Assembly (NCBI GenBank): GCA_965250105.1
Contig: OZ252290.1
Location: forward strand, 124,001-188,000
Length of the DNA: 64,000 nt
Reading direction: 5' to 3'
From: JBCBSK01 sp965250105
Lineage (GTDB): Bacteria; Pseudomonadota; Alphaproteobacteria; Rhizobiales; Tepidamorphaceae
Under the pieces are notes generated by a model that saw only the letters and a program-made list of their open reading frames with translations, searched no databases and was not told where the DNA came from. Position numbers and translations under genes: made by a program. Below are positions 25,276 to 33,463 of this stretch, piece by piece (within the stretch, counting starts at the first letter, position 1; each line of letters starts with the position of its first letter).

Positions 25276-26781
25276 TCACACATTGGAGGGATAGTTCGGG
25301 CTTTCCCGCGTGATCGTCACGTCATGGGTATGGCTTTCGCGCAGGCCCGCATTGGAAATCCGCACGAAACGCGCCTTGTCGTGCAGTTCGGGGATATCGG
25401 CGGCGCCGACATAGCCCATCGCCGCGCGCAAACCGCCGACAAGCTGATGCAGCACGCTGCTCAGCGGCCCCTTATAGGGCACCTGGCCCTCGATGCCCTC
25501 GGGCACGAGCTTCAACGCGTCGCGCACCTCGGCCTGGAAATAGCGGTCGGCCGAGCCGCGCGCCATGGCGCCCACGGAGCCCATGCCGCGATAGGATTTG
25601 TAGCTCCGCCCCTGGTGCAGATAGACCTCGCCGGGGCTTTCGTCGGTGCCGGCCAGGAGCGAGCCGATCATGGCGCATTCGGCGCCGGCGGCGATCGCCT
25701 TAGCCAGATCGCCGGAATATTTGATGCCACCATCGGCGATCACCGGCGTATCGAGCTTGCGGGCCACCTCGACGGAATCGAGGATGGCGGTGAGCTGTGG
25801 CACGCCGACGCCGGCGACGATGCGCGTCGTGCAGATCGAGCCCGGGCCGATGCCGACCTTGATCGCGTCCGCGCCCGCATCGATCAGCGCCTTGGTCCCC
25901 TCGCCCGTCGCCACATTGCCGGCAACGACCTGAACCGAGTTGGACAGCCGCTTGATGCGCTGAACGCTGTCGAGCACGCGCTCCGAATGGCCATGGGCGG
26001 TATCGACCACGATGACGTCGCAGCCGGCATCTATCAAAAGTTCGGACCGCTGATAGCCGTCCTCGCCGACCGTCGTCGCGGCCGCGACGCGCAGCCGCCC
26101 CTGGGCATCCTTGGCGGCATGCGGGTTGAGCTTGGCCTTCTCGATATCCTTGACCGTGATCAGGCCGATGCAGCGATAGGCGTCATCGACGACCAGGAGC
26201 TTTTCGATCCGATGCTGGTGCAGTAGCCGCTTGGCCTCCTCCTGCGACACGCCGTCGGTGACCGTCACCAGGTTCTCGGTCATCAATTCGCGCACCGGCT
26301 GGCGCTCGTCGGTGGCGAAGCGGACATCGCGATTGGTCAGGATGCCAACCAGCCTGCCCTGGCTGCCGTCGGCGCGACGCTCGACGACGGGAATGCCGGA
26401 AATCCCGTGATGCTGCATCAGGCCGAGCGCATCGGACAGGAACGCTTCGGGCCCGATGGTCACCGGATTGACGACCATGCCGGATTCGAACTTCTTGACC
26501 TGGCGGACCTGTTCGGCCTGCTCCTCGGCGGTCATGTTGCGGTGCACGACGCCGATACCGCCGGCCTGCGCCATGGCGATCGCCAGGCGCCCTTCGGTCA
26601 CCGTGTCCATGGCCGATGAGATAACGGGGATGTTCAGCGAGATCGAACGGGTCAGCCGCGTCGTGGTGTCGACCTCGGTCGGCATGACCGATGAGCGTCC
26701 GGGCCGCAGCAGGACGTCGTCGAAGGTCAGCGCCAGATCCTGATCCGCCACGCTGGGCCGGAACGTGCCCTGACTGGTCAT
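25276..26781 (-). CDS. guaB: IMP dehydrogenase
   Basis: NAD-dependent oxidation of IMP to XMP, the rate-limiting step of guanine nucleotide synthesis. The 501-residue product starts at the ATG at 26781 (GAGGAGA about eight bases upstream); the longer open frame upstream is not coding. Features in order: FDDVLLRP near the N-terminus, two CBS domains at about residues 105-220, DTAHGHSERV, and the active-site loop GPGSICTTRIVAGVG with catalytic Cys317, then GGIKYSGDLAKAIAAGA and the flap region KSYRGMGSVGAM. First gene of the gua unit. Confidence 0.98.
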   Translation of the reverse strand: MTSQGTFRPSVADQDLALTFDDVLLRPGRSSVMPTEVDTTTRLTRSISLNIPVISSAMDTVTEGRLAIAMAQAGGIGVVHRNMTAEEQAEQVRQVKKFESGMVVNPVTIGPEAFLSDALGLMQHHGISGIPVVERRADGSQGRLVGILTNRDVRFATDERQPVRELMTENLVTVTDGVSQEEAKRLLHQHRIEKLLVVDDAYRCIGLITVKDIEKAKLNPHAAKDAQGRLRVAAATTVGEDGYQRSELLIDAGCDVIVVDTAHGHSERVLDSVQRIKRLSNSVQVVAGNVATGEGTKALIDAGADAIKVGIGPGSICTTRIVAGVGVPQLTAILDSVEVARKLDTPVIADGGIKYSGDLAKAIAAGAECAMIGSLLAGTDESPGEVYLHQGRSYKSYRGMGSVGAMARGSADRYFQAEVRDALKLVPEGIEGQVPYKGPLSSVLHQLVGGLRAAMGYVGAADIPELHDKARFVRISNAGLRESHTHDVTITRESPNYPSNV

Positions 26782-26917
26782 GTGCCGCATCTCCTCGCCA
26801 TCTCGGGTCTTTAGCACCAGCGTCGGCACGCGCAAAGAGCATGACAGCGATGATTTGGTGACGATGGTGCGGAAAGACGCGGTCGCGTCGGGCCGCGATC
26901 GCCCCCGGGGCACGCCC

Positions 26918-27622
26918 TCAGCCCATTTCGTCCCCTTCCCGACCGCGATAGCCGGTCGCCAGCACGTAGAGTTCGACCGATTCGGCGCGGCTCGCCGACG
27001 GTTTGACATGGCGCACCGAGGCGAAGGCCTTCTTCATCTCGGCCAATACCGCCGTCTCCGTGCCGCCGCGAAACACCTTGCCGAGAAAGACGCCGCCGGG
27101 CGCCAGATGGGTGGTGGCGAAATCGAGCGCCGCGTCGAACAGTGCCGATGTCCGCAGGTGATCGGTCTGGCGGTGGCCGGTGGTCGGCGCGGCCATGTCG
27201 GTCATGACGACATCGGCCGGGCCGCCGAGCCGGCTTTCGAGATCGCGCAGCACCGCGTCATCGAGAAAATCGCCCGTCATGATCTCGGCGCCGGCGACGG
27301 GTTCCATGTCGAGAATGTCGATCGCGACCACCCGCCCCTTGTCCGGCGCCCCGACCCTGTCGACCGCGACCTGGGTCCAGCCGCCCGGCGCCGCGCCGAG
27401 ATCGACGACCCGCGCGCCCGGTGTCAGGAAACGGTATTTGTCGTCGATCTCGATCAGCTTGTAGGCGGCCCGCGAGCGATAGCCCTCGGCGCGCGCGCGC
27501 ATGACGTAGGGGTCGTTGAGCTGGCGTTCGAGCCAGCGCCGCGACTGGACCGACCGCTTCTTCTTGCTGCGCACCTTCACCGTCAAGCCGCGCCGCCCGC
27601 CGGCCCCGGATGGCCGCGTCAC
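26918..27622 (-). CDS. rlmE: 23S rRNA 2'-O-methyltransferase RlmE (FtsJ)
   Basis: Methylates U2552 of 23S rRNA in late 50S assembly. The 234 residues start at a GTG overlapping the stop of the Ppx/GppA gene (GTGA, 27619-27622), with GGAGG just upstream. The basic N-terminal tail (KVRSKKKRSVQSRRWLERQL) precedes the RrmJ fold: RAAYKLIEID with the first catalytic Lys, VVDLGAAPGGWTQ for SAM, VVMTDMAAPTTGH with the Asp, LGKVFRGG with the second Lys, and ESVELYVLATG with the Glu. The complete K-D-K-E tetrad makes the call secure. Confidence 0.96.
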   Translation of the reverse strand: MTRPSGAGGRRGLTVKVRSKKKRSVQSRRWLERQLNDPYVMRARAEGYRSRAAYKLIEIDDKYRFLTPGARVVDLGAAPGGWTQVAVDRVGAPDKGRVVAIDILDMEPVAGAEIMTGDFLDDAVLRDLESRLGGPADVVMTDMAAPTTGHRQTDHLRTSALFDAALDFATTHLAPGGVFLGKVFRGGTETAVLAEMKKAFASVRHVKPSASRAESVELYVLATGYRGREGDEMG

Positions 27623-28935
27623 GCGCCGCCCTCCGGCCGGCTGCCGGCATGAGGGCCGGGCGCGGGCCGGCCGGTGCGCCGGCGGCGCCACACGCCATCC
27701 TTTGCCATCAGCGTCAGCAGCATGCCCTCGCGCAGGCCCCGGTCGGCGACGCGCACATCGGCCCAGGGCCAGTTGCGCCGGATCGCCTCGAAGATCGCGC
27801 AGCCGGCCAGCACCAGATCGGCACGGTCGCGGCCGATACAACCATTCTGCTGGCGGTCCTCATAGGTCATGGCGAGAAGCTGATCGGTGACCGACGTCAC
27901 ATCCTCCGGCCGCATCCAGGTGCCGTCGACCCGGCGGCGGTCATAGCGGTCGAGCCCGAGATGGACACCGGCGATGGTCGTCACCGTGCCCGACGTGCCG
28001 AGGAGATGCAGCCGGTCGCGCGGCTTGCCGGCGAGCTTTTCGAGGCCGTGAAAGCCCGCCAGCATGTCCATGACATGGGCGACCTTGGCTTCGAAGACAT
28101 CGGGCGTGATGTCGCGCCCGCCGAATTTCTCGGCCATCGTGACGACGCCGACCGGCAGCGAGGTCCAGGCGACGATGTGGCGGTCGATGCTCCAGGGATA
28201 GCGGCCGGAAATGCCTTCGAGATCGATGATGACGATTTCCGTCGACCCACCGCCGATGTCGAAGACGACGACGCCGTCGGCGGTGTTGTGAATGAGGCTG
28301 GCGCAGCCGGCGGCGGCCAGCGCGGCCTCGGTCTTGCGCGAGACGATTTCGAGCTTCAGTCCGGTCTCGCGCGCCACCCTGTCGATGAAGCTGTCGCCGT
28401 TTTCGGCGAGCCGGCAGGCTTCGGTGGCGATCAGTCGGTGCCGGGCGACGCCATTGGCCGCCATCTTGGTGCCGCAGACGGCCAGCGCCTCGATCGCCCG
28501 ATCCATCGCGTCGTCGGACAGACGGACCGTGCGCCCGAGACCCTCGCCGAGCCGGACGATGCGCGAAAACGCATCGACGACGCGAAAGCTGCGCTGGGTC
28601 GGTGTAGCGATCAGCAGCCGGCAATTATTGGTGCCGAGATCGAGCGCCGCATAGGTGCGGCCCGGATCGGCCTCGTCCCGCCCGTTCCGCGCGCGCCAGC
28701 GCGGCCGCTGACCGGCCTTGCCATTGCGCGCCGGGCGGTCGGCGCGCGGGGACTGGGCGCCATTGGTCTTCGGCGCGCCGGGCTTGTGCTGCGGCGGCGA
28801 CGCGCCATTGCCGTCGCGGCCGGGCGCGGCCTCCGCGCCTTCGGCCGGTCCGGCCTGGGACTGGGCGGAGACGGCCTCCGCCGCATGACTGCGCTGACGC
28901 TTTCGCGCCCGTCGCGCACGACTGGATCGCGCCAT
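27619..28935 (-). CDS. Ppx/GppA phosphatase family protein
   Basis: Exopolyphosphatase/guanosine pentaphosphatase family member, 438 residues. About 90 N-terminal residues are a disordered, basic, Arg/Ala/Gly/Pro-rich extension not found in E. coli Ppx. The ASKHA-fold domain then begins with YAALDLGTNNCRLLIA (phosphate 1 loop) and continues with VVFDIGGGSTEIV (phosphate 2 loop) and GTSGTVTTIAG. The C-terminal HD domain of full-length Ppx is absent, as in many short alphaproteobacterial homologues. Substrate (polyP or pppGpp) is not decided. Its stop overlaps the rlmE start, so the two are translationally coupled. Confidence 0.92.
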   Translation of the reverse strand: MARSSRARRARKRQRSHAAEAVSAQSQAGPAEGAEAAPGRDGNGASPPQHKPGAPKTNGAQSPRADRPARNGKAGQRPRWRARNGRDEADPGRTYAALDLGTNNCRLLIATPTQRSFRVVDAFSRIVRLGEGLGRTVRLSDDAMDRAIEALAVCGTKMAANGVARHRLIATEACRLAENGDSFIDRVARETGLKLEIVSRKTEAALAAAGCASLIHNTADGVVVFDIGGGSTEIVIIDLEGISGRYPWSIDRHIVAWTSLPVGVVTMAEKFGGRDITPDVFEAKVAHVMDMLAGFHGLEKLAGKPRDRLHLLGTSGTVTTIAGVHLGLDRYDRRRVDGTWMRPEDVTSVTDQLLAMTYEDRQQNGCIGRDRADLVLAGCAIFEAIRRNWPWADVRVADRGLREGMLLTLMAKDGVWRRRRTGRPAPGPHAGSRPEGGA

Positions 28936-29174
28936 GATGAAGCGCCACTTTACATCCGTGTCGGGACACGCGTCCGGAGACGTCGCGGCCGCGAATTCGA
29001 TCTATCACCGGAAAGCGTATCAGCCCCGACGCCAAGAGCAAGGCCCGACGGGGCGCGGGAACCGCCGGGCCGGGCCGATTGGCTCTGGACGTTGGCGGCA
29101 AAATTGCGTAATCACCGCAGCCTTGCCGCGCGCTTCCGCGCTGTCGGCGCGGCCAGTACGGCCGGCCCGGCGCT

Positions 29175-29248
29175 TGGGGAATAGTTTAACGGTAGAACAG
29201 CGGACTCTGACTCCGTCGGTCCTGGTTCGAATCCAGGTTCCCCAGCCA
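29175..29248 (+). tRNA. tRNA-Gln (anticodon CUG)
   Basis: 74-nt cloverleaf including an encoded CCA. The acceptor stem TGGGGAA/TTCCCCA is perfect, the anticodon stem GCGGA/TCCGT encloses the loop CTCTGAC with CTG at positions 34-36, and the T arm carries GGTTCGAATCC. Reads CAG codons. It lies between the ppx operon and the carnitine/choline region. Confidence 0.97.
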
Positions 29249-29306
29249 GCGCCCAAGTCTCAAATCGACAACACTTCAGGGCGCCATGACCTGGCGCCTC
29301 AGAACC

Positions 29307-30131
29307 TCAGGTCGCCAGGCGCTTTTCCGCCCCGACATTGATCTCCGCGCCGCGCGCCTGGGCGACGCGCGTGTGGAACGCCACGGCATCAGGGGCGAAA
29401 TCGGCCACCGGCGGCGTCTCGGCTTCGTAGAGGCCCCAGCGGTCCTGCCCGCGCACCAGCATCGCCGTGTCGTGTTCAAGGACGCTCTGGCGCACATCGG
29501 CGCGGATATAGTTGATGGCGAGCCCGATCCGGCGATCATCCGACCGGTTGGGCTGCGAGGCGTGCAGTACCCAGCCGTGATGCAGCGACATCTGCCCCGG
29601 CCCGAGCGGACAGGGCCGGACCGGCTCGTCCGCGCCGACCATGACCGTCTGGCCGCGCGACAGCACATTGTCGGCCTCATAGGTCTCGGCATGCGCCCGC
29701 TTGCCACCCTTGTGGCTGCCCGGGATCATGCGCATGCAGCCGGACAGTTCGCTCGCCGGCGACAGCGCGACCCAGGCGCTGACCACCCCGTCCTCGCTGT
29801 CGAGCCCCCAATAGGTCTGGTCCTGATGCCAGGAGACGAAGGCCTCGGTATGGGGCTCCTTGATGACGAAGCCCGAATCCCAGAGCAGGATATCGGGTCC
29901 GAGAATGGCCTCCACCGCATCGAGCACGTTGGGATTGCGCACGATCCTGTCGGCCGCCGTCATCACGAGATGCGGCTTGACCATGTAGTGAATGGGACCG
30001 CGATCGCGTTCGATCGCTTCGAGATCGGCCCGCAACGCCCCGGCTTCCGCCGGTGTCATCACATCGACGGGCCCGAGGAACCCGTCGCGCCAATAGCGGT
30101 CGATATCCGGTCGAGACAAGCGCGCATCCAT
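29307..30131 (-). CDS. Phytanoyl-CoA dioxygenase (PhyH) family protein
   Basis: Fe(II)/2-oxoglutarate-dependent oxygenase of 274 residues from the ATG at 30131, which has GAGGAGG nine bases upstream; an in-frame ATG at 30254 is less likely. The metal triad is visible as WHQD (His and Asp) and the distal His in SLHHGWVLHAS, with the 2-oxoglutarate Arg in the following DDRRIGLAINY. The middle carries AWVALSPASELSGCMRMIPGSHKGG, typical of PhyH. It is last in the quaternary-ammonium operon, 151 bp after the L-carnitine dehydrogenase gene. Its substrate is unknown; hydroxylation or demethylation of a betaine is inferred only from context. Confidence 0.88.
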   Translation of the reverse strand: MDARLSRPDIDRYWRDGFLGPVDVMTPAEAGALRADLEAIERDRGPIHYMVKPHLVMTAADRIVRNPNVLDAVEAILGPDILLWDSGFVIKEPHTEAFVSWHQDQTYWGLDSEDGVVSAWVALSPASELSGCMRMIPGSHKGGKRAHAETYEADNVLSRGQTVMVGADEPVRPCPLGPGQMSLHHGWVLHASQPNRSDDRRIGLAINYIRADVRQSVLEHDTAMLVRGQDRWGLYEAETPPVADFAPDAVAFHTRVAQARGAEINVGAEKRLAT

Positions 30132-30282
30132 GCCGTCCTCCTCAGCATGTCGATACAGCCCAAGGCGCTTGCGCCCGTCTTGCGCGGGCGTCAGCGGCGC
30201 CATCCGGAAAGCGTGCACGCCGAACCGCCCGGGGCGCTTTGCCCGGTCCGTCATGCTTTGTCGCGTAACGGTCGATGCCGCG

Positions 30283-31218
30283 TCAGCGACCGCGCAAGGG
30301 GGCGGTGGCGCGCAGCATGGCGAGGATCAGCGCGTCCCGGTCGGCGGCGAGATCGGCGGTGGCCCGGCCATGGCCTTCCGCCGTGACGCCGTCGGCGAGG
30401 TCGGCCGTGATGCCGGCCTCGAGCCGCGGCGCGCCGAGATCGTCCCACCAGCGGTGAAAGCTCGGCGCATAGCGCGTGCAGAATTCCGACAATCCGCCCG
30501 GCCCGGCGCCAAGATGGAACAGCATGTGCGGGCCCATCGCGGCCCAGCGCAGACCCGGCCCCGCCCAGACCGCCTTGTCGACATCCTCGACCGACGCGAC
30601 GCCGGTTTCGACGAGATGGATCGCCTCGCGCCACAAGGCCGCCTGAAGCCGGTTGGCGACATGGCCCGGCACTTCGCGATTGACCCGGATCGTCACCTTG
30701 CCGAGATCGGCATAAAAGGCTTCGGCGGCCTCGAGGACGCCCTCCCCGGTCCGTTCATTGCCCATGACCTCGACCAGCGGGATCAGATGCGGCGGGTTGA
30801 ACGGATGGCCGAGCACGAAGCGGCCCGGATCGCGGAACCCGGCCTGCATCTCCGACAGCGTCAGACCCGAGGCCGAAGACGCGATCACCGCGTCGACCTC
30901 GAGCGCATCCTCGATGCGCCGATAGAGCGCGTGCTTGATCTCGATCCGCTCCGGCACGCTTTCCTGGACGAAGCGCGCGCCGCGAACCGCGTCGGCCGGA
31001 TCGGCGTGAAACGACAGCGCCGTGCGGTCGCCATTGGCCGTCAGCCCAAGCGCGTCGAGCGCCGGCCAGGCGGCCTCGACATAGGCGCGCACATCCGTTT
31101 CGACATCGGGCGCCGGATCGTGCACGGCGACCATCTTGCCGGCGGCGAGACACAGCGCGGTCCAACTCGCGCCGATGACGCCGGCGCCGAGAATGGCGAC
31201 ATGAGTATTCGATTTCAT
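30283..31218 (-). CDS. lcdH: L-carnitine dehydrogenase
   Basis: NAD-dependent oxidation of L-carnitine to 3-dehydrocarnitine. The 311-residue product belongs to the 3-hydroxyacyl-CoA dehydrogenase superfamily: GAGVIGASW (11-19) for NAD, SSASGLTLSEMQ, and GHPFNPPHLIPLVEV with catalytic His138, a block shared by L-carnitine dehydrogenases. Many alphaproteobacterial versions are fused to a C-terminal thioesterase; this one ends after the dehydrogenase. The ATG at 31218 overlaps the SDR stop (TGATG). The BKACE gene two positions upstream would cleave its product, which strongly supports the assignment. Confidence 0.87.
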   Translation of the reverse strand: MKSNTHVAILGAGVIGASWTALCLAAGKMVAVHDPAPDVETDVRAYVEAAWPALDALGLTANGDRTALSFHADPADAVRGARFVQESVPERIEIKHALYRRIEDALEVDAVIASSASGLTLSEMQAGFRDPGRFVLGHPFNPPHLIPLVEVMGNERTGEGVLEAAEAFYADLGKVTIRVNREVPGHVANRLQAALWREAIHLVETGVASVEDVDKAVWAGPGLRWAAMGPHMLFHLGAGPGGLSEFCTRYAPSFHRWWDDLGAPRLEAGITADLADGVTAEGHGRATADLAADRDALILAMLRATAPLRGR

Positions 31219-31979
31219 CAGAACAGCCCCGGTTGCAGCGGCGACGCGGCCGTCAGCCCGCCATCGACGGTGAAACATTGGCCGGACACGAAGCGCGCCT
31301 CGTCCGACAGAAGCCAGCGGACCATATGAGCGATATCCTCGGGCGTGCCGAACCGGCCGACCGGATGGCGCGCCAGCGCATCCCTCTTGGCGGCCGCCGG
31401 ATCACGCGCGAGGTCGAAGGCGGCGTCCGCCATGCCGGTCATGATCCAGCCCGGACAGACCGCGTTGCAGCGCACGGCCGGCCCGTGATCGACCGCGATC
31501 GAGCGCGTCAGGCCGTGAACGAAGGCTTTCGATGCGTTGTAGAGCGCGAGTTCGGGATCGGCGACATTGCCCGAAACCGAGCCGATATTGACGATCGCGC
31601 CGCCGCCCAAGGCTTCCATGCCGGGTATCGCCGCCCGGCAGAGATTGAACACGCCGCGCGCATTGATGCCCATGACGCTGTCCCAGTCGGCATCGGTGCT
31701 GTCGGTGACGGTCTTTTCGAGCTGGACGCCGGCATTGTTGACAAGCCAGGCCGGCGCGCCGAAGCGCGCCCGGGTCGCGTCGAGAAGCGCGGCCACCGCA
31801 TCGGGATCGGCCACGTCGCAGGTGATCCAGCCGATCGTCTCGGGGAGATCGTCGGGTCGCGCGCCGCGCCCGCAGGTCATCACGCTGGCGCCGGTCTCGG
31901 CGAGCGCCGTCACGATGGCGCGGCCAATGCCGCGCCCGCCGCCGGTGACGAGCGCCACCGGTGCAGATCGATCGGTCAT
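31218..31979 (-). CDS. SDR family oxidoreductase
   Basis: Classical short-chain dehydrogenase of 253 residues. The cofactor motif is TGGGRGIG near residue 14, NNAG follows (VNNAGVQ), the catalytic Ser lies in NIGSVSGN and the Tyr-Lys pair in YNASK. The C-terminus has GQCFTVDGGLTAA. Substrate is not predictable; within this operon a hydroxyl group of carnitine-like or choline-like compounds is a reasonable guess. It is ten bp after the aldehyde dehydrogenase gene and overlaps lcdH by one base. Confidence 0.9.
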   Translation of the reverse strand: MTDRSAPVALVTGGGRGIGRAIVTALAETGASVMTCGRGARPDDLPETIGWITCDVADPDAVAALLDATRARFGAPAWLVNNAGVQLEKTVTDSTDADWDSVMGINARGVFNLCRAAIPGMEALGGGAIVNIGSVSGNVADPELALYNASKAFVHGLTRSIAVDHGPAVRCNAVCPGWIMTGMADAAFDLARDPAAAKRDALARHPVGRFGTPEDIAHMVRWLLSDEARFVSGQCFTVDGGLTAASPLQPGLF

Positions 31980-31989
31980 CTCCGCCTCG

Positions 31990-33411
31990 TCAACTATGCG
32001 CGATCATGACGTGGCGGATCGCGGTATAGGCGTCGAGCGCATAGACCGACATGTCGCAGCCGGTGCCCGAGCCCTTCATCGCCGCCCAGGGCATTTCCGG
32101 CGTGCCTGCGCCATGGGTATTCACCCAGGTGAAGCCGTAGCGGAGCCGGCTCGACAACGCCATGGCGCGGCCGACATCGCGCGTCCAGACCGATGACGCC
32201 AGCCCGTAGCGGCTCTTATTGGCCCAGGCGAGCGCGTCCTCGACATCGGAAAAGCGCGACACGGTGACGACGGGGCCGAATACCTCGTCGCGCGCGATCT
32301 CGGCGTCATTGTCGACATTGGCGACCACGGTCGGCGTGTAGAAGAAGCCGCCGCCGACGCCCGCCGCGCCGCCGGTCGCGACCTCGGAGGTGGCGCGCGC
32401 CCGGTCGACGAAGCCAGCCACCCGGTCGCGCTGGGCGGCCGAGATGACCGGCCCCATCTCGACGCCCTCCTCGGTCTGGGCACCGGTCTTGATGGTCGAG
32501 ACGGCGGATGCCGCATCGGCGACGAGCTTCTCGTAGATCTTGTCGGACGCCATGATCCGGCAGGGCTGGGCGCAGTCCTGGCCCGCGTTGAAATAGGCGC
32601 CGCCACGGATCGTCTCTACCACGGCATCGAGATCGGCGTCGTCGAGCACGATGACCGGCGCCTTGCCGCCAAGTTCGAGATGGACATGGCGGATCTGCTG
32701 GGAAGCAGCGCGCATCGCCGCCATGCCCGTCGCCGGGGAGCCGGTCACGGTGATCGCTTCCATCTCGGGCGCGTTGATCAGCCGGTCGCCGATCGTCGGC
32801 CCGCGCCCGTGCACCACGTTGAGCACGCCCTTGGGCAAGATGCCGTTGAGGATTTCCGCTAGCCGCAGCGTGGACAACGGCGTGATCTCGGACGGCTTCA
32901 GGACGATGGTGCAGCCGGCGGCGAGCGGCGCAGACAGCTTCCACGACGCCATCATCAGCGGATAGTTCCATGGCGCGATCGCCGCGACCGGGCCGACCGG
33001 ATCGCGCCGGATCATCGAGGTGTGGTCGGCGATGTATTCGCCGGCGGCAGACCCCGTCATGGTGCGGGCGGCCCCCGCCATGAAGCGGAACACGTCGATC
33101 GTCAGCGGCATCTCGTCGTGAATGGCGCTTTGCAGCGGCTTGCCGCAATCCCGGCTTTCCAGCTCGCCGAGTTCCTCGGCCGCCGCTTCGATGGCGTCCG
33201 CGATGGCGAGGAGATAAGCGGCCCGTTCGCCAGGCGTGGTGCGCGACCAGGTCTCGAACGCTTCGGCCGATGACCGCACCGCGGCGTCGAGTTGGGCGTC
33301 GGAAGCTTCGGCGACGCGCGCGATCTCCTCGCCCGTCGCCGGGTCGAGCACGGGCATCGCCTCGCCCTCGCCCGCGACCATCTCGCCATTGATCAGCATC
33401 CCCGTCTGCAT
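31990..33411 (-). CDS. Aldehyde dehydrogenase, aminobutyraldehyde (PatD)-like
   Basis: NAD(P)-dependent aldehyde dehydrogenase, 473 residues from the ATG at 33411 (GGGAG seven bases upstream). Catalytic Glu246 (LELGGKAP) and Cys280 (YFNAGQDC) are present. The text after the Cys (AQPCRI), the TGSPATG loop and the C-terminal MSVYALDAYTAIRHVM block match gamma-aminobutyraldehyde dehydrogenase (PatD) more closely than BetB. Candidate substrates are 4-trimethylaminobutyraldehyde, which would give gamma-butyrobetaine, or the malic semialdehyde released by a carnitine oxygenase. A separate, more typical BetB is encoded at 44390. Confidence 0.88.
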   Translation of the reverse strand: MQTGMLINGEMVAGEGEAMPVLDPATGEEIARVAEASDAQLDAAVRSSAEAFETWSRTTPGERAAYLLAIADAIEAAAEELGELESRDCGKPLQSAIHDEMPLTIDVFRFMAGAARTMTGSAAGEYIADHTSMIRRDPVGPVAAIAPWNYPLMMASWKLSAPLAAGCTIVLKPSEITPLSTLRLAEILNGILPKGVLNVVHGRGPTIGDRLINAPEMEAITVTGSPATGMAAMRAASQQIRHVHLELGGKAPVIVLDDADLDAVVETIRGGAYFNAGQDCAQPCRIMASDKIYEKLVADAASAVSTIKTGAQTEEGVEMGPVISAAQRDRVAGFVDRARATSEVATGGAAGVGGGFFYTPTVVANVDNDAEIARDEVFGPVVTVSRFSDVEDALAWANKSRYGLASSVWTRDVGRAMALSSRLRYGFTWVNTHGAGTPEMPWAAMKGSGTGCDMSVYALDAYTAIRHVMIAHS

Positions 33412-33463
33412 GCGCGTGTCTCCCGTTGTTTGCCTGCCTGCCGGCCGTTTCAGATGCGCCGTT

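Noticed and set aside
26782..27009. Longer IMP dehydrogenase with a 76-residue N-terminal extension
   Set aside because: The extra residues are Arg/Ser-rich noncoding-like text; the ATG at 26781 has a good ribosome site and starts the normal protein.
29175..29248. tRNA-Gln as the attachment site of a genomic island spanning the 29.3-47.5 kb catabolic region
   Set aside because: No integrase or transposase, no duplicated tRNA 3' end seen near 47.5 kb, and composition looks like the flanks.
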